Below, piece after piece: positions 1 through 6,917 of a stretch of DNA of 11,675 nucleotides. Every line of letters starts with the position of its first letter. The stretch's first letter is position 1. The notes beneath the pieces were generated by a model, which was given only the letters and a program-made list of their open reading frames with translations, had not been told where the DNA came from and ran no database searches. Origin of the DNA: Terrisporobacter othiniensis (lineage in GTDB: Bacteria; Bacillota; Clostridia; Peptostreptococcales; Peptostreptococcaceae); the NCBI RefSeq assembly GCF_000808015.1, contig NZ_JWHR01000089.1:1-11675 (forward strand). Direction: 5' to 3'. The position numbers and the translations under genes were made by a program.

Positions 1-350
1 CAATTATGGAAAAAAAATAAAGTATATTTATATATTTTAGTAGTTAAAACCTATTATATTTAACATTATTAAACAAAATCAATATTTTTATTATAATTAT
101 ATAAAAAAAACTATATAATATTTCCAATTTCATAAATTAATAGAATTTAGGTTTGACAGATAAGAGTTAGTGATACTAAGGAATTTGTAAACGGAATAAT
201 TTAAATAAAATAAAGTTTTTGACATTATATGTAAAAACTATGAATTTTGTTAATTAATAACTTTATTAATTAATAATAATAAAGCTTATAATGAATTGAA
301 TGAATTAAAATATTATGATAAAATTAAAAGATAGTAGTTGGGGGTGCAGA
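1..350. other. AT-rich non-coding region upstream of the first gene
   Basis: I see no gene here. Two TTGACA hexamers occur on the + strand (153-158 and 219-224), but neither has a convincing -10 box at 16-18 bp, so no promoter is called. A perfect 11-bp inverted repeat, TTAATTAATAA (250-260) and its complement (263-273) with a 2-base spacer, lies about 80 bases before the first start codon. It contains only A and T, so it could be chance or a binding site. Confidence 0.5.
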
Positions 351-914
351 ATGAGAAAAATTTATATAGTAACAACTTATACAGGAACTTTTCTTTCCTA
401 TTTAATAAGAAAGGTTAGTAAAAGTCCTTATGCTCATATCTCTTTATCTTTAAATGAAGATTTATCACCGATGTACTCTTTTGGAAGGTTAAACCCTAAA
501 ACACCAATATTTGCAGGGTTTGTAGAAGAAAATAGAAATGAAGGATTATACGAAATAAAGAAAAATGCTTTATGTAGAGTGTATTCACTAGAGGTTGATT
601 ATTCTAAATATAAAAGATTACTACAAAATATAATGAAGGTAAATGATAATAAAAAAAGATATAACTATGACGTTAAAGCTTTAGTATATTTATCTTTTAA
701 TAAATCAAGAGAAAAAGAATATAGATACGTATGTTCCCATTTTGTTGCGGATATGCTTTATAAGAGTGATATTAATATATTTGATAAGCCACCATCATTA
801 GTTAAGCCAGAAGACTTTTATAATAATTACAACCTTAAATTAGAATATGAAGGCTTATTATGTAATTATAATGTTAAAAATGAAAAAGAGATGTTGAGTC
901 ATATGACTTGTTAA
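351..914 (+). CDS. Permuted papain-like (NlpC/P60 / YiiX-type) protein, function unknown
   Basis: A 187-residue protein. The start at 351 is preferred over an in-frame ATG at 315 because a G-rich Shine-Dalgarno stretch (340-345) lies just before 351 and nothing comparable precedes 315. An early histidine in a YAHISLSL context (H29) and a late cysteine in YVCSHFVADML (C128) have the His-before-Cys order of circularly permuted papain-like proteins such as the YiiX/YaeF group, which hydrolyse or transfer amide or ester bonds. No signal peptide or membrane segment is evident, so it is probably cytoplasmic. It stands alone and ends at a strong terminator. The fold call rests on two short motifs; substrate and role are unknown. 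Confidence 0.6.
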   Translation: MRKIYIVTTYTGTFLSYLIRKVSKSPYAHISLSLNEDLSPMYSFGRLNPKTPIFAGFVEENRNEGLYEIKKNALCRVYSLEVDYSKYKRLLQNIMKVNDNKKRYNYDVKALVYLSFNKSREKEYRYVCSHFVADMLYKSDINIFDKPPSLVKPEDFYNNYNLKLEYEGLLCNYNVKNEKEMLSHMTC

Positions 915-948
915 AAATTACCATATATTACTATGGTAATTTTTTATT
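913..948 (+). terminator. Intrinsic terminator after the papain-like gene
   Basis: A 13-bp perfect stem (913-925 with 932-944), a 6-base loop and a run of T. It overlaps the stop codon and isolates this gene from the next. Confidence 0.85.
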
Positions 949-999
949 TTATATTATATATTATTTAGTAATATTAATCTAAAAATGTAAAAATAAGGT

Positions 1000-1005
1000 T
1001 ATAAT
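1000..1005 (+). promoter_or_regulatory. Candidate -10 box for the membrane protein gene
   Basis: A perfect TATAAT lies 32 bases before the ATG at 1038, after the preceding terminator. No good -35 is present at 17 bp, so this is a partial promoter call. Confidence 0.4.
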
Positions 1006-1037
1006 AGTAATAACAGGTTTAATTGAAAGGAGAAAAA

Positions 1038-2720
1038 ATGAAAAAAATATTTAAATCATATGGTATTGCATTATTAATTGTGGCTATTTATTCATTTGTG
1101 AAACTTCCTGTATTAAGGTTTGACTTCACATCAGGATTTACAACACTTGTTCTATTCTTTGTTTTAGCGGGGATTCTTGACATGATGTTTGATAGAGGAG
1201 AAAAAACATCAAAAATGGCAAAAAATAACTTTGTAATTGCAGCACTTTTATTAATTATAGTTATTGTGATTCCATTCTTTGTAACATCTCCAATATTTAG
1301 AGCTAGCTCTTACAGAAACTTACTTGGTAAAGTGGAAGAAAGTGTTTTTACAGAGGATGTAAGTCCAGTAAGTGTTGACAAAATAAGAATAGTAGATAAA
1401 GATATGGCAGTGAAATTAGGAGAAAAAAAGGTTGGGGAAATACCGGCAATAGGAAGTATATCTAAAGTTGGTGAGTATTCAATACAAAGTGTAAAGGGTG
1501 AACTATATTGGGTTGCGCCTCTTGTACATAGAGATATAGTAAAATGGATAACTAACCTTGATGGTACTAATGGATATATAATGGTATCTGCAACAAACCC
1601 TCAAGACGTAAGACTAGTACAAAATATTAATGGAAAACAAATTAAAATAGTATACCAAGAGGAAGCATACTTCTTACAAGATTTACATAGACATATCTAT
1701 TTAAATGGTGTAGTAAACTATGGTATGACTGAATTTAATTTTGAGATTGATGATGAAGGTAATCCGTACTGGGTAGTAAGCTTATATGAACATAGTATTG
1801 GATATGGTGGAGCAAATGCTGTTGGAACAGCTGTTGTTGATGCGCAAAGTGGGGAAGTTAAAGTTTATTCAATAGAAGATACTCCTAAGTGGGTAGATAG
1901 AATTCAACCAGAAAACTTTATAGTTCAGCAAATAAAAGACTGGGGATTATACGTTAATGGATTTTTAAACTCTGTAATATCAGAAGAAGGTGTATTACTT
2001 CCTTCAGAGGGTACATCTCTTGTTTATGGAAACGATGGAAGATCATATTGGTATACAGGAATAACTTCTTCAGGGTCAGATGAATCTACTGTAGGATTTA
2101 TGCTAGTAGATTCTAGAACAAAAGAATCTAAATTATATATGCAAACGGGAGCTACAGAAACTGCAGCTATGACAACTGCAGAGGGTAAGGTACAAGAAAA
2201 AGAGTACCAAGCCACATTCCCAGTTATGTACAATATACTTGGAAAGCCAACTTATGTTTTAGGATTAAAAGATAAGGCTGGATTAGTAAAAATGGTTGCA
2301 TTTGTATCTGTTGAGGACTATAGTATTATAGGTCTTGGAGAAACAAAAGAAGATGCTTATAAAAACTATAAAGAAGTATTAGAATCAGAAGGTAATGATA
2401 TAAGCTTAGATAAAAATGAAGACTTACAAAAGATAGAAGGTACTGTATCAAGAATAAATCAAGATGTAAAAAGCGGTAATACTACATATTACATTACATT
2501 AAAAGATAATAATCAATTGATATTTACAGGAACATCAAAAGTATCTACAGAGCTACCTATAACTATGGTAGGAGATAAGGTAAGTATATCTTATGATAAA
2601 ACAGATTCAAGTATAATAAATATAGCTGAATTTGATAATAATAATATAGGAAAAATAGAAAAAGTTTCGAATAAAGAAGATAAGAGTAAAAATACAGAAA
2701 ATAAAGAAAAAACTGAATAG
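1038..2720 (+). CDS. Membrane protein with three N-terminal helices and a large extracytoplasmic domain
   Basis: A 560-residue protein of no family I can name with confidence. The start is the ATG at 1038, with AAAGGAGA (1026-1033) placed correctly before it; a TTG at 1023 is in frame but lies inside that site. Three hydrophobic helices occur at about residues 8-25, 33-52 and 64-84, with a DRGEK-rich turn between the second and third. The remaining residues form a soluble domain, probably outside the cell. Two stretches share a pattern of YW, a strand, then VDxxxxExKxY (roughly residues 235-275 and 335-375), reminiscent of PepSY-like repeats. A C-terminal beta-rich part (about 470-540) resembles an OB fold and is followed by a Lys/Glu/Asn tail. 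It is monocistronic between two terminators. The topology is clear; the function is not. Confidence 0.6.
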   Translation: MKKIFKSYGIALLIVAIYSFVKLPVLRFDFTSGFTTLVLFFVLAGILDMMFDRGEKTSKMAKNNFVIAALLLIIVIVIPFFVTSPIFRASSYRNLLGKVEESVFTEDVSPVSVDKIRIVDKDMAVKLGEKKVGEIPAIGSISKVGEYSIQSVKGELYWVAPLVHRDIVKWITNLDGTNGYIMVSATNPQDVRLVQNINGKQIKIVYQEEAYFLQDLHRHIYLNGVVNYGMTEFNFEIDDEGNPYWVVSLYEHSIGYGGANAVGTAVVDAQSGEVKVYSIEDTPKWVDRIQPENFIVQQIKDWGLYVNGFLNSVISEEGVLLPSEGTSLVYGNDGRSYWYTGITSSGSDESTVGFMLVDSRTKESKLYMQTGATETAAMTTAEGKVQEKEYQATFPVMYNILGKPTYVLGLKDKAGLVKMVAFVSVEDYSIIGLGETKEDAYKNYKEVLESEGNDISLDKNEDLQKIEGTVSRINQDVKSGNTTYYITLKDNNQLIFTGTSKVSTELPITMVGDKVSISYDKTDSSIINIAEFDNNNIGKIEKVSNKEDKSKNTENKEKTE

Positions 2721-2735
2721 TATAAAATAGCTAAG

Positions 2736-2767
2736 AAAAGGAAGAAATTTTAAATCTTCCTTTTTTT
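2736..2767 (+). terminator. Intrinsic terminator after the membrane protein gene
   Basis: A 10-bp stem, AAAAGGAAGA (2736-2745) with its complement (2755-2764), a 9-base loop and a run of T. Confidence 0.85.
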
Positions 2768-2793
2768 GTGTAAATTTTATTACATGATTTTAA

Positions 2794-2799
2794 TATAAT
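2794..2799 (+). promoter_or_regulatory. Candidate -10 box for the replication-relaxation-like gene
   Basis: TATAAT lies 40 bases before the start at 2840 and just downstream of the preceding terminator. No clear -35 is visible. Confidence 0.35.
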
Positions 2800-2839
2800 A
2801 TAGTACAACTTGGTAAAATTAGCTTCAAGGAGATTGACT

Positions 2840-3445
2840 ATGGTGGGATTAGAAAAAGATATTTTGTATCTAGTTAGTAGAGTGAGATGTGTCACAGAAA
2901 ATCAAGTGGGAAAAGTATTTAATAATAAAAAAAGAAGTAGCAAAAAATCCCTAAAAAGAACTTTAAGAAAAATGTGTAATGATTATACTTTGAGAAAGTT
3001 TCCATGTAATATAAACTATACAAATTTTAAAGATAATTCATATGTATATTATTTAAATGGGAGTAACATTACAAAGGGAAACAGTCTGACAAAGATGTTG
3101 TTAGGCTCTGAAATAGCAATTAGATTAAATAGTGCAGGGTATGAAACAGTTAGGTTTTATAGAAATGCAAAAGTAGGAGATCAGACTTATGATATATTTA
3201 TTGAATATATAAACCCGAGTAGACAAAGACTACAAGTATTAATAGATATCGAACTAGATGAAAATCTTAAATGCTCAAAGTATGATAATATTATTTATGA
3301 TATCGATAACTCAACTATACCATTTTTTATGGTACCAAAAGTTATTGTTATATCTTCTAAAGAACAAAAGCATAATAAGTATAATATGAATGAGCATATA
3401 CATTTTTTAGATACATCATTGAATAAATTATTTAATTATTTGTAA
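2840..3445 (+). CDS. Replication-relaxation-like winged-helix protein
   Basis: A 201-residue protein. The ATG at 2840 is chosen because AAGGAG (2827-2832) lies 7 bases upstream; earlier in-frame TTG codons at 2810 and 2834 lack a site. Residues about 3-60 look like a winged helix (DILYLVSRVRCVTENQVGKVF, then a Lys/Arg-rich helix). The second half has a strand pattern ending in DIELDEN followed by KYDNI, resembling the C-terminal part of replication-relaxation proteins, which are mostly carried on plasmids and integrative elements. I see no partner genes for mobility, such as a relaxase or FtsK-type ATPase, so this could be a remnant or a domesticated regulator. The family call is by eye and moderate; a specific role cannot be given. 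No convincing terminator follows before the lysC promoter. Confidence 0.5.
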   Translation: MVGLEKDILYLVSRVRCVTENQVGKVFNNKKRSSKKSLKRTLRKMCNDYTLRKFPCNINYTNFKDNSYVYYLNGSNITKGNSLTKMLLGSEIAIRLNSAGYETVRFYRNAKVGDQTYDIFIEYINPSRQRLQVLIDIELDENLKCSKYDNIIYDIDNSTIPFFMVPKVIVISSKEQKHNKYNMNEHIHFLDTSLNKLFNYL

Positions 3446-3472
3446 AATATGTAAATAGTTTTATGATTTTAG

Positions 3473-3501
3473 TTGCATCTTAAAGTTTGTTATGCTATTA
3501 A
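3473..3501 (+). promoter_or_regulatory. Promoter of the lysC-lysA riboswitch transcript
   Basis: TTGCAT (3473-3478) is followed after 17 bp by TATTAA (3496-3501), with an extended -10 TG at 3493-3494. It lies about 25 bases upstream of the riboswitch aptamer, as expected. Confidence 0.65.
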
Positions 3502-3524
3502 TATATTATTAATAAAATTTATAA

Positions 3525-3767
3525 AAACCTAAGGTAGAGGTGCTGTACTTAATAGTACTAATATATAGCTGGCGAGCAATTATATGTTGGGAAAGGAATT
3601 ATGGCCGAAGGTAATTTATAGGCATATGAATTATCTGGACTTATGCAAAATATGTATAAGGCTGTCACTTTTATTCGTAGAAGCAAATATAACAATAGAC
3701 CTGTTTTCACGTCTGTTGGTTATATGAGCAAAACGGATTTTTCTATAAGTGTTGAGCTACAAGGTTT
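3525..3767 (+). promoter_or_regulatory. Lysine riboswitch (L box) aptamer
   Basis: The conserved landmarks occur in the right order: GGTAGAGGTGC (3533-3543), GGGAAAGG (3589-3596), GGCCGAAG (3603-3610) and GGCTGTCACTT (3660-3670). P1 can form from AAACCT plus GTAG (3525-3530, 3534-3537) with CTAC plus AGGTTT (3757-3760, 3762-3767). It controls lysC and lysA, a standard target. P5, usually a short hairpin, is extended here between CACTT (3666-3670) and AAGTG. The extension includes ATTCGT pairing with ACGGAT and a nested hairpin of two 7-bp helices, so the aptamer spans about 240 bases. A 60-codon open frame at 3643-3825 overlaps it and is not considered a gene. Confidence 0.93.
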
Positions 3768-3818
3768 ACTATGGCTATTTTTAACGTCCAAAGTATACCT
3801 TTGGGCGTTTATTTTTTT
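3761..3818 (+). terminator. Riboswitch expression platform: antiterminator and terminator
   Basis: The terminator is an 11-bp stem, AACGTCCAAAG (3783-3793) with CTTTGGGCGTT (3799-3809), one G-U pair and a T-rich tract. A competing antiterminator is visible: AAGGTTTAC (3761-3769) can pair, with one mismatch, with GTATACCTT (3793-3801). Because 3761-3767 is also the 3' strand of P1, lysine-bound P1 should free the terminator and reduce lysC-lysA transcription. Confidence 0.88.
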
Positions 3819-3826
3819 ATATTAAA

Positions 3827-3869
3827 GGAGTTTATAATTTATCTGATGTGTGGATAAATTATAAATTCC
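3827..3869 (+). repeat. 17-bp hairpin in the lysC leader
   Basis: Positions 3827-3843 pair with 3853-3869 over 17 bp, with one G-U pair and a 9-base loop. No T tract follows, so it is not an intrinsic terminator. It lies just past the riboswitch terminator and ahead of repeat copy A, so it exists only in read-through transcripts. Confidence 0.75.
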
Positions 3870-3883
3870 AACCTATTTAAATG

Positions 3884-3952
3884 GAGCAACGGATGCATCT
3901 GAAGGGTCACGAAGATATATCGTTGGCGACATGAGTGAAGCGAATTTTTCAT
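3884..3952 (+). repeat. Dispersed leader repeat, copy A
   Basis: About 69 bases, aligned by eye with 6705-6795 and 10480-10547. It contains hairpin 1, CGGATGCATCTG (3890-3901; stem CGGA/TCTG with one G-U pair); hairpin 2, ACGA...TCGT (3909-3912 and 3920-3923) around loop AGATATA; and a tail matching GGCGAYATGAGYGAAGCRAA followed by TTTTTCAT. It ends 33 bases before the lysC start, between the riboswitch terminator and the ribosome binding site. Confidence 0.8.
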
Positions 3953-3985
3953 AAAGAGGAGTACATAATTTAAGGGGGGATGATA

Positions 3986-5182
3986 GTGAGCAAAGTAGTT
4001 GTTCAAAAATATGGTGGTAGTTCTGTATCTAGTACTGAAAAAATTAAGCTTATAGCAAGTAAATTAATAGAAAGAAAAAAGAAAAATCCTAAAATTGTGG
4101 TTGTAGTTTCAGCAATGGGAGATACAACAGATGATTTTATAAGTATGGCAAAGGATATAACAAAATCTCCAGATAAAAGGGAACTGGATGTTTTAATGTC
4201 CACTGGAGAGATGATATCTGCATCTTTATTGTCAATGAGTTTGAATTCATTAGGATGTGAAGCTGTAAGTTATAATGCTTATCAATTAAATATAAAAACT
4301 AGTGGACTTCATGGTAAATCATTAATAGATGATATTGATGTAAGTAAAATAAATGAAAGTTTAGATAGTGGTAAAATTGTAATAGTAACAGGATTCCAAG
4401 GATTAAATGATGAGGGGGATATAACAACATTAGGAAGGGGAGGATCCGACACTTCTGCTGTAGCTTTGGCAGTGAAATTAGATGGTATATGTGAAATATA
4501 TACTGATGTGGATGGTATTTATTTTACAGACCCAAGAAAATACAGTGAAGCAAAAAAAATAAAAGAGATAGAATATGAGGAAATGTTAGAACTTGCAAGT
4601 TTAGGTGCTCAAGTAATGCATTCAAGAAGTGTGGAATTAGCTCAAAAGTATGATGTAGAACTATATGTAGGCTTATCTTGCAGTGATATTGAAGGAACAT
4701 ATATAAGGGGGAGCAAAGAAATGAAGTTAGAGGATAAAGTTATTACAGGACTTGCAACTTGTGACGATGATGCAGCGATAACAATAGTAGATATAAAGAT
4801 GGAAGATGTTTCAAAATTATTTGAAAAGATTGCAGTAGGTGGAGTTAGTGTTGATATGATAAGCCAAACAGCACCTTTTAATAAAAAAGTAAATGTATCA
4901 TTTACCATACCAAAGGATGATTTAAGAGAATGTAAAGAAATCGTTGGGTGTTTTGTACCTAGTGAAAATATAATTATAGATGAAGGTATAACAAAGTTTT
5001 CTTTAGTAGGTTTAGGAATGAAAAATACTAGTGGTGTTGCATCAAAAGTATTTAAGATATTTAGTGATAATAACATAGCTGTAAAATTAATAACAACATC
5101 AGAAATAAGAATTACATGTGCTATTAACTCATCTTCTAAAGAAGTGGCAATAAGAGAAATAGCTAAAGAATTTAACTTATAA
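3986..5182 (+). CDS. lysC: Aspartokinase, monofunctional, lysine-pathway type
   Basis: Phosphorylates L-aspartate with ATP, the first committed step toward lysine, methionine and threonine. The start is taken as the GTG at 3986 because AAGGGGGG (3972-3979) is 6 bases upstream; the in-frame ATG at 3980 abuts that site. The 398 residues show the kinase motifs KYGGSS (8-13), VVVVSAMGDTTDD (38-50), TLGRGGSDTSA (148-158) and YTDVDGIYFTDPR (172-184). Two regulatory ACT domains follow (about 255-320 and 335-398). An internal AAGGGGGAG (4705-4713) followed by an in-frame ATG at codon 246 (4721) matches the position where Bacillus subtilis LysC begins its beta subunit. It is the first gene of a riboswitch-controlled operon with lysA, suggesting the lysine-responsive isozyme. 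Confidence 0.95.
   Translation: MSKVVVQKYGGSSVSSTEKIKLIASKLIERKKKNPKIVVVVSAMGDTTDDFISMAKDITKSPDKRELDVLMSTGEMISASLLSMSLNSLGCEAVSYNAYQLNIKTSGLHGKSLIDDIDVSKINESLDSGKIVIVTGFQGLNDEGDITTLGRGGSDTSAVALAVKLDGICEIYTDVDGIYFTDPRKYSEAKKIKEIEYEEMLELASLGAQVMHSRSVELAQKYDVELYVGLSCSDIEGTYIRGSKEMKLEDKVITGLATCDDDAAITIVDIKMEDVSKLFEKIAVGGVSVDMISQTAPFNKKVNVSFTIPKDDLRECKEIVGCFVPSENIIIDEGITKFSLVGLGMKNTSGVASKVFKIFSDNNIAVKLITTSEIRITCAINSSSKEVAIREIAKEFNL
4721..5182 (+). CDS. Probable aspartokinase beta (regulatory) subunit from an internal start
   Basis: An in-frame ATG at codon 246 of lysC is preceded by AAGGGGGAG (4705-4713), nearly the same Shine-Dalgarno sequence used for the full-length protein and well spaced (7 bases). 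The product would be 153 residues comprising only the two ACT domains. In B. subtilis the same arrangement, also at codon 246, gives an alpha2-beta2 enzyme whose beta chain binds the feedback inhibitor. Its use here is inferred from sequence. Confidence 0.65.
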   Translation: MKLEDKVITGLATCDDDAAITIVDIKMEDVSKLFEKIAVGGVSVDMISQTAPFNKKVNVSFTIPKDDLRECKEIVGCFVPSENIIIDEGITKFSLVGLGMKNTSGVASKVFKIFSDNNIAVKLITTSEIRITCAINSSSKEVAIREIAKEFNL

Positions 5183-5196
5183 AACAGGAGGATACT

Positions 5197-6492
5197 ATGA
5201 AACTTCATGGGACAATGGGAATAAGAGATAACACCTTATATATAGGTGGGGTAAATACTGTGGATTTAGCAAAAAAATATGATACACCTCTTTATGTATT
5301 TGATGAAGAGTTAATAAGAAATAACTGTAGAGAATATAATAAATACTTTAAAGTTAAGGAAAATAATAATAAAATTGCATATGCAGGGAAAGCTTTTTTA
5401 CCAAAGTATATGTGTACTTTAATAGATGAAGAGGGACTTTATTTAGATGTAGTATCTGGTGGAGAGTTATATACAGCATATAAAGCCAATTTTCCTATGA
5501 AGAAAATATTATTTCATGGAAATAACAAAACAATAGATGAAATTAAGATGGGTGTTGATTTAGGCGTAGGTGTGTTTGTAGTTGATAATTTCTACGAGTT
5601 GGATATATTGGAAAGTCTTTGTGAAGAAAAAAACATGATTCAAGACATATACTTTAGAGTAACACCTGGTATAGATGCCCATACACATAAATACATTAAA
5701 ACTGGTCAGATAGATTCTAAGTTTGGATTTGCTTTGACAAATGGTGATTTTTATATGGCAGTAGAAAGATTAAAAAAATATAAAAATGTAAAATTAATTG
5801 GGATTCACGCTCATATAGGCTCACAAATATTTGATGTAGAACCTTATGAAGAAGAAGTTGATGTTATGTTTAACTTAGTAAAAAAATTAAAGGAAGATTA
5901 TGATATAGAAATTAAAGAAGTAGATTTTGGTGGAGGTATAGGAGTTTATTATACAGAAAGTGATAAGCCAAAAAGCATCAAGGAGTTTTGTGAAGGTATT
6001 ATAAATAAATGCAATGAAAAATGCAAAGAAATAAATATAGATATGCCAACTCTTATATTAGAGCCAGGAAGATCTTTAGTTGCTAATGCGGGAAGCACTT
6101 TATACTCAATTGGTTCAATTAAGGAGATAAAAGATGTAAGAACTTATGTTAGTGTGGATGGTGGAATGACAGATAATATAAGACCGTCTTTATATCAAGC
6201 AGGATATGAATGTGCTATTGTAAACAAAATGAATAGCGAAAAATCATCGCATAAGGTAACTATTGCCGGTAAATGTTGTGAAAGTGGAGATATACTAATA
6301 TCAAATACGAGCATTTTAGATATAGAAAGTAAGGATATATTAATAACAACATCTACAGGTGCTTATGGATACTCGATGGCATCAAACTATAACAAAATAC
6401 CTAAAAACCCAGTGGTATTTGTGAATAAAGGAAATGACAAATTAATATGTAAAAGACAAAGTTACGAAGAGTTACTGTCTTTAGAATTATAA
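5197..6492 (+). CDS. lysA: Diaminopimelate decarboxylase
   Basis: A PLP enzyme that decarboxylates meso-diaminopimelate to L-lysine, the final step of the pathway. The 431 residues are a normal length. Fold III decarboxylase motifs are present: the PLP lysine in AYAGKAF (K65), HGNNKT (107-112), GIHAHIGSQ (202-210), the glycine loop in DFGGGIG (243-249), EPGR (289-292), the catalytic-cysteine segment CCESGD (360-365) and STGAYGYSMASNYN near the C-terminus. It starts 14 bases after the lysC stop, with AGGAGG (5186-5191) 5 bases before the ATG, so it is co-transcribed with lysC under the lysine riboswitch. The intermediate pathway enzymes are not in this window. A strong terminator follows at once, closing the operon. 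Confidence 0.97.
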   Translation: MKLHGTMGIRDNTLYIGGVNTVDLAKKYDTPLYVFDEELIRNNCREYNKYFKVKENNNKIAYAGKAFLPKYMCTLIDEEGLYLDVVSGGELYTAYKANFPMKKILFHGNNKTIDEIKMGVDLGVGVFVVDNFYELDILESLCEEKNMIQDIYFRVTPGIDAHTHKYIKTGQIDSKFGFALTNGDFYMAVERLKKYKNVKLIGIHAHIGSQIFDVEPYEEEVDVMFNLVKKLKEDYDIEIKEVDFGGGIGVYYTESDKPKSIKEFCEGIINKCNEKCKEINIDMPTLILEPGRSLVANAGSTLYSIGSIKEIKDVRTYVSVDGGMTDNIRPSLYQAGYECAIVNKMNSEKSSHKVTIAGKCCESGDILISNTSILDIESKDILITTSTGAYGYSMASNYNKIPKNPVVFVNKGNDKLICKRQSYEELLSLEL

Positions 6493-6496
6493 AATG

Positions 6497-6538
6497 AAAA
6501 AAGTTCTTTACTATATTAAAAAGTAAAGAACTTTTTTT
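6497..6538 (+). terminator. Terminator of the lysC-lysA operon
   Basis: A 16-bp uninterrupted stem (6497-6512 with 6522-6537), a 9-base loop and a T tract, starting 4 bases after the lysA stop. Confidence 0.92.
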
Positions 6539-6638
6539 ATATATCAGGAAATTATACTGTTCTCAAATCTGTGAATAACTTATGTAATTAAGTAATACCA
6601 ATAAATATTGAGATGTAAAAAAGTTGTTTTTTGAGCAA

Positions 6639-6675
6639 GGTCGTTTCCTAAAATTTTATAGCGACCACACAGTGG
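6639..6675 (+). repeat. Hairpins preceding repeat copy B
   Basis: GGTCGTT (6639-6645) pairs with AGCGACC (6660-6666) around a 14-base loop. An alternative short hairpin, CCAC/GTGG (6665-6668 and 6672-6675), overlaps its 3' arm. They run directly into repeat copy B and may be part of the same element. Confidence 0.5.
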
Positions 6676-6680
6676 CTTAA

Positions 6681-6795
6681 AGTGGTAACGAAGGCATCTC
6701 GTTTGAGTAACGGATTTATCCGAAGTGGTAACGAGGATATATCGTTGACGATATGCTTCTCAATTTTGGCGATATGAGCGAAGCAAATTTTTCAT
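6681..6795 (+). repeat. Dispersed leader repeat, copy B (composite)
   Basis: The core (6705-6795) aligns with copies A and C: hairpin 1 CGGATTTATCCG (6711-6722), hairpin 2 AACGA...TCGTT (6730-6734 and 6742-6746) and the tail GGCGATATGAGCGAAGCAAA. It also carries an extra upstream hairpin-2 module (6681-6703) with loop AGGCATC, so AGTGGTAACGA occurs twice. A partial second tail unit repeats the GRCGATATG block 21 bases apart (6747 and 6768). It lies between the lysA terminator and the lipoprotein gene. Confidence 0.8.
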
Positions 6796-6801
6796 TGTAA
6801 G

Positions 6802-6845
6802 TATATTTAGATTTATGCATAAATAATTCTTAATATCTAAATATA
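6802..6845 (+). repeat. Inverted repeat upstream of the lipoprotein gene
   Basis: TATATTTAGAT (6802-6812) has a perfect complement at 6835-6845. Between and partly overlapping them lies a 14-base palindrome, ATTTATGCATAAAT (6811-6824). There is no T tract. It could be a transcript hairpin at the edge of repeat B or an operator. A TATAAT at 6860-6865 just downstream could be a -10 box but has no clear -35. Confidence 0.45.
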
Positions 6846-6917
6846 AATATATGAAATTTTATAATGTGGAAATTTAGGGTTTATGATAAACTATATTATA
6901 CAACAGGGAGGGTTTTC

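Noticed and set aside
153..247. Promoters from the two TTGACA hexamers upstream of the first gene
   Set aside because: No acceptable -10 box falls 16-18 bp downstream of either hexamer.
3643..3825. 60-codon + strand open frame
   Set aside because: It lies inside the lysine riboswitch aptamer and terminator, has no ribosome binding site, and its bases are explained by RNA structure.
3839..3952. Minus-strand frame of about 37 codons starting MKNSLHS across repeat copy A
   Set aside because: The equivalent frame in copy B stops after 11 codons and copy C lacks the ATG, so the conservation is not at the protein level.
4642..5208. 188-codon minus-strand open frame
   Set aside because: A shadow of lysC with a low-complexity hydrophobic translation, lying over well-conserved aspartokinase sequence.
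6681..6746. T-box-like motif AGTGGTAAC in repeat copy B
   Set aside because: It resembles the first argF antiterminator (TGGTAAC then a small hairpin), but there is no stem I, no AGAG/CTCT helix and no following terminator, and copies A and C lack the TGG bulge.
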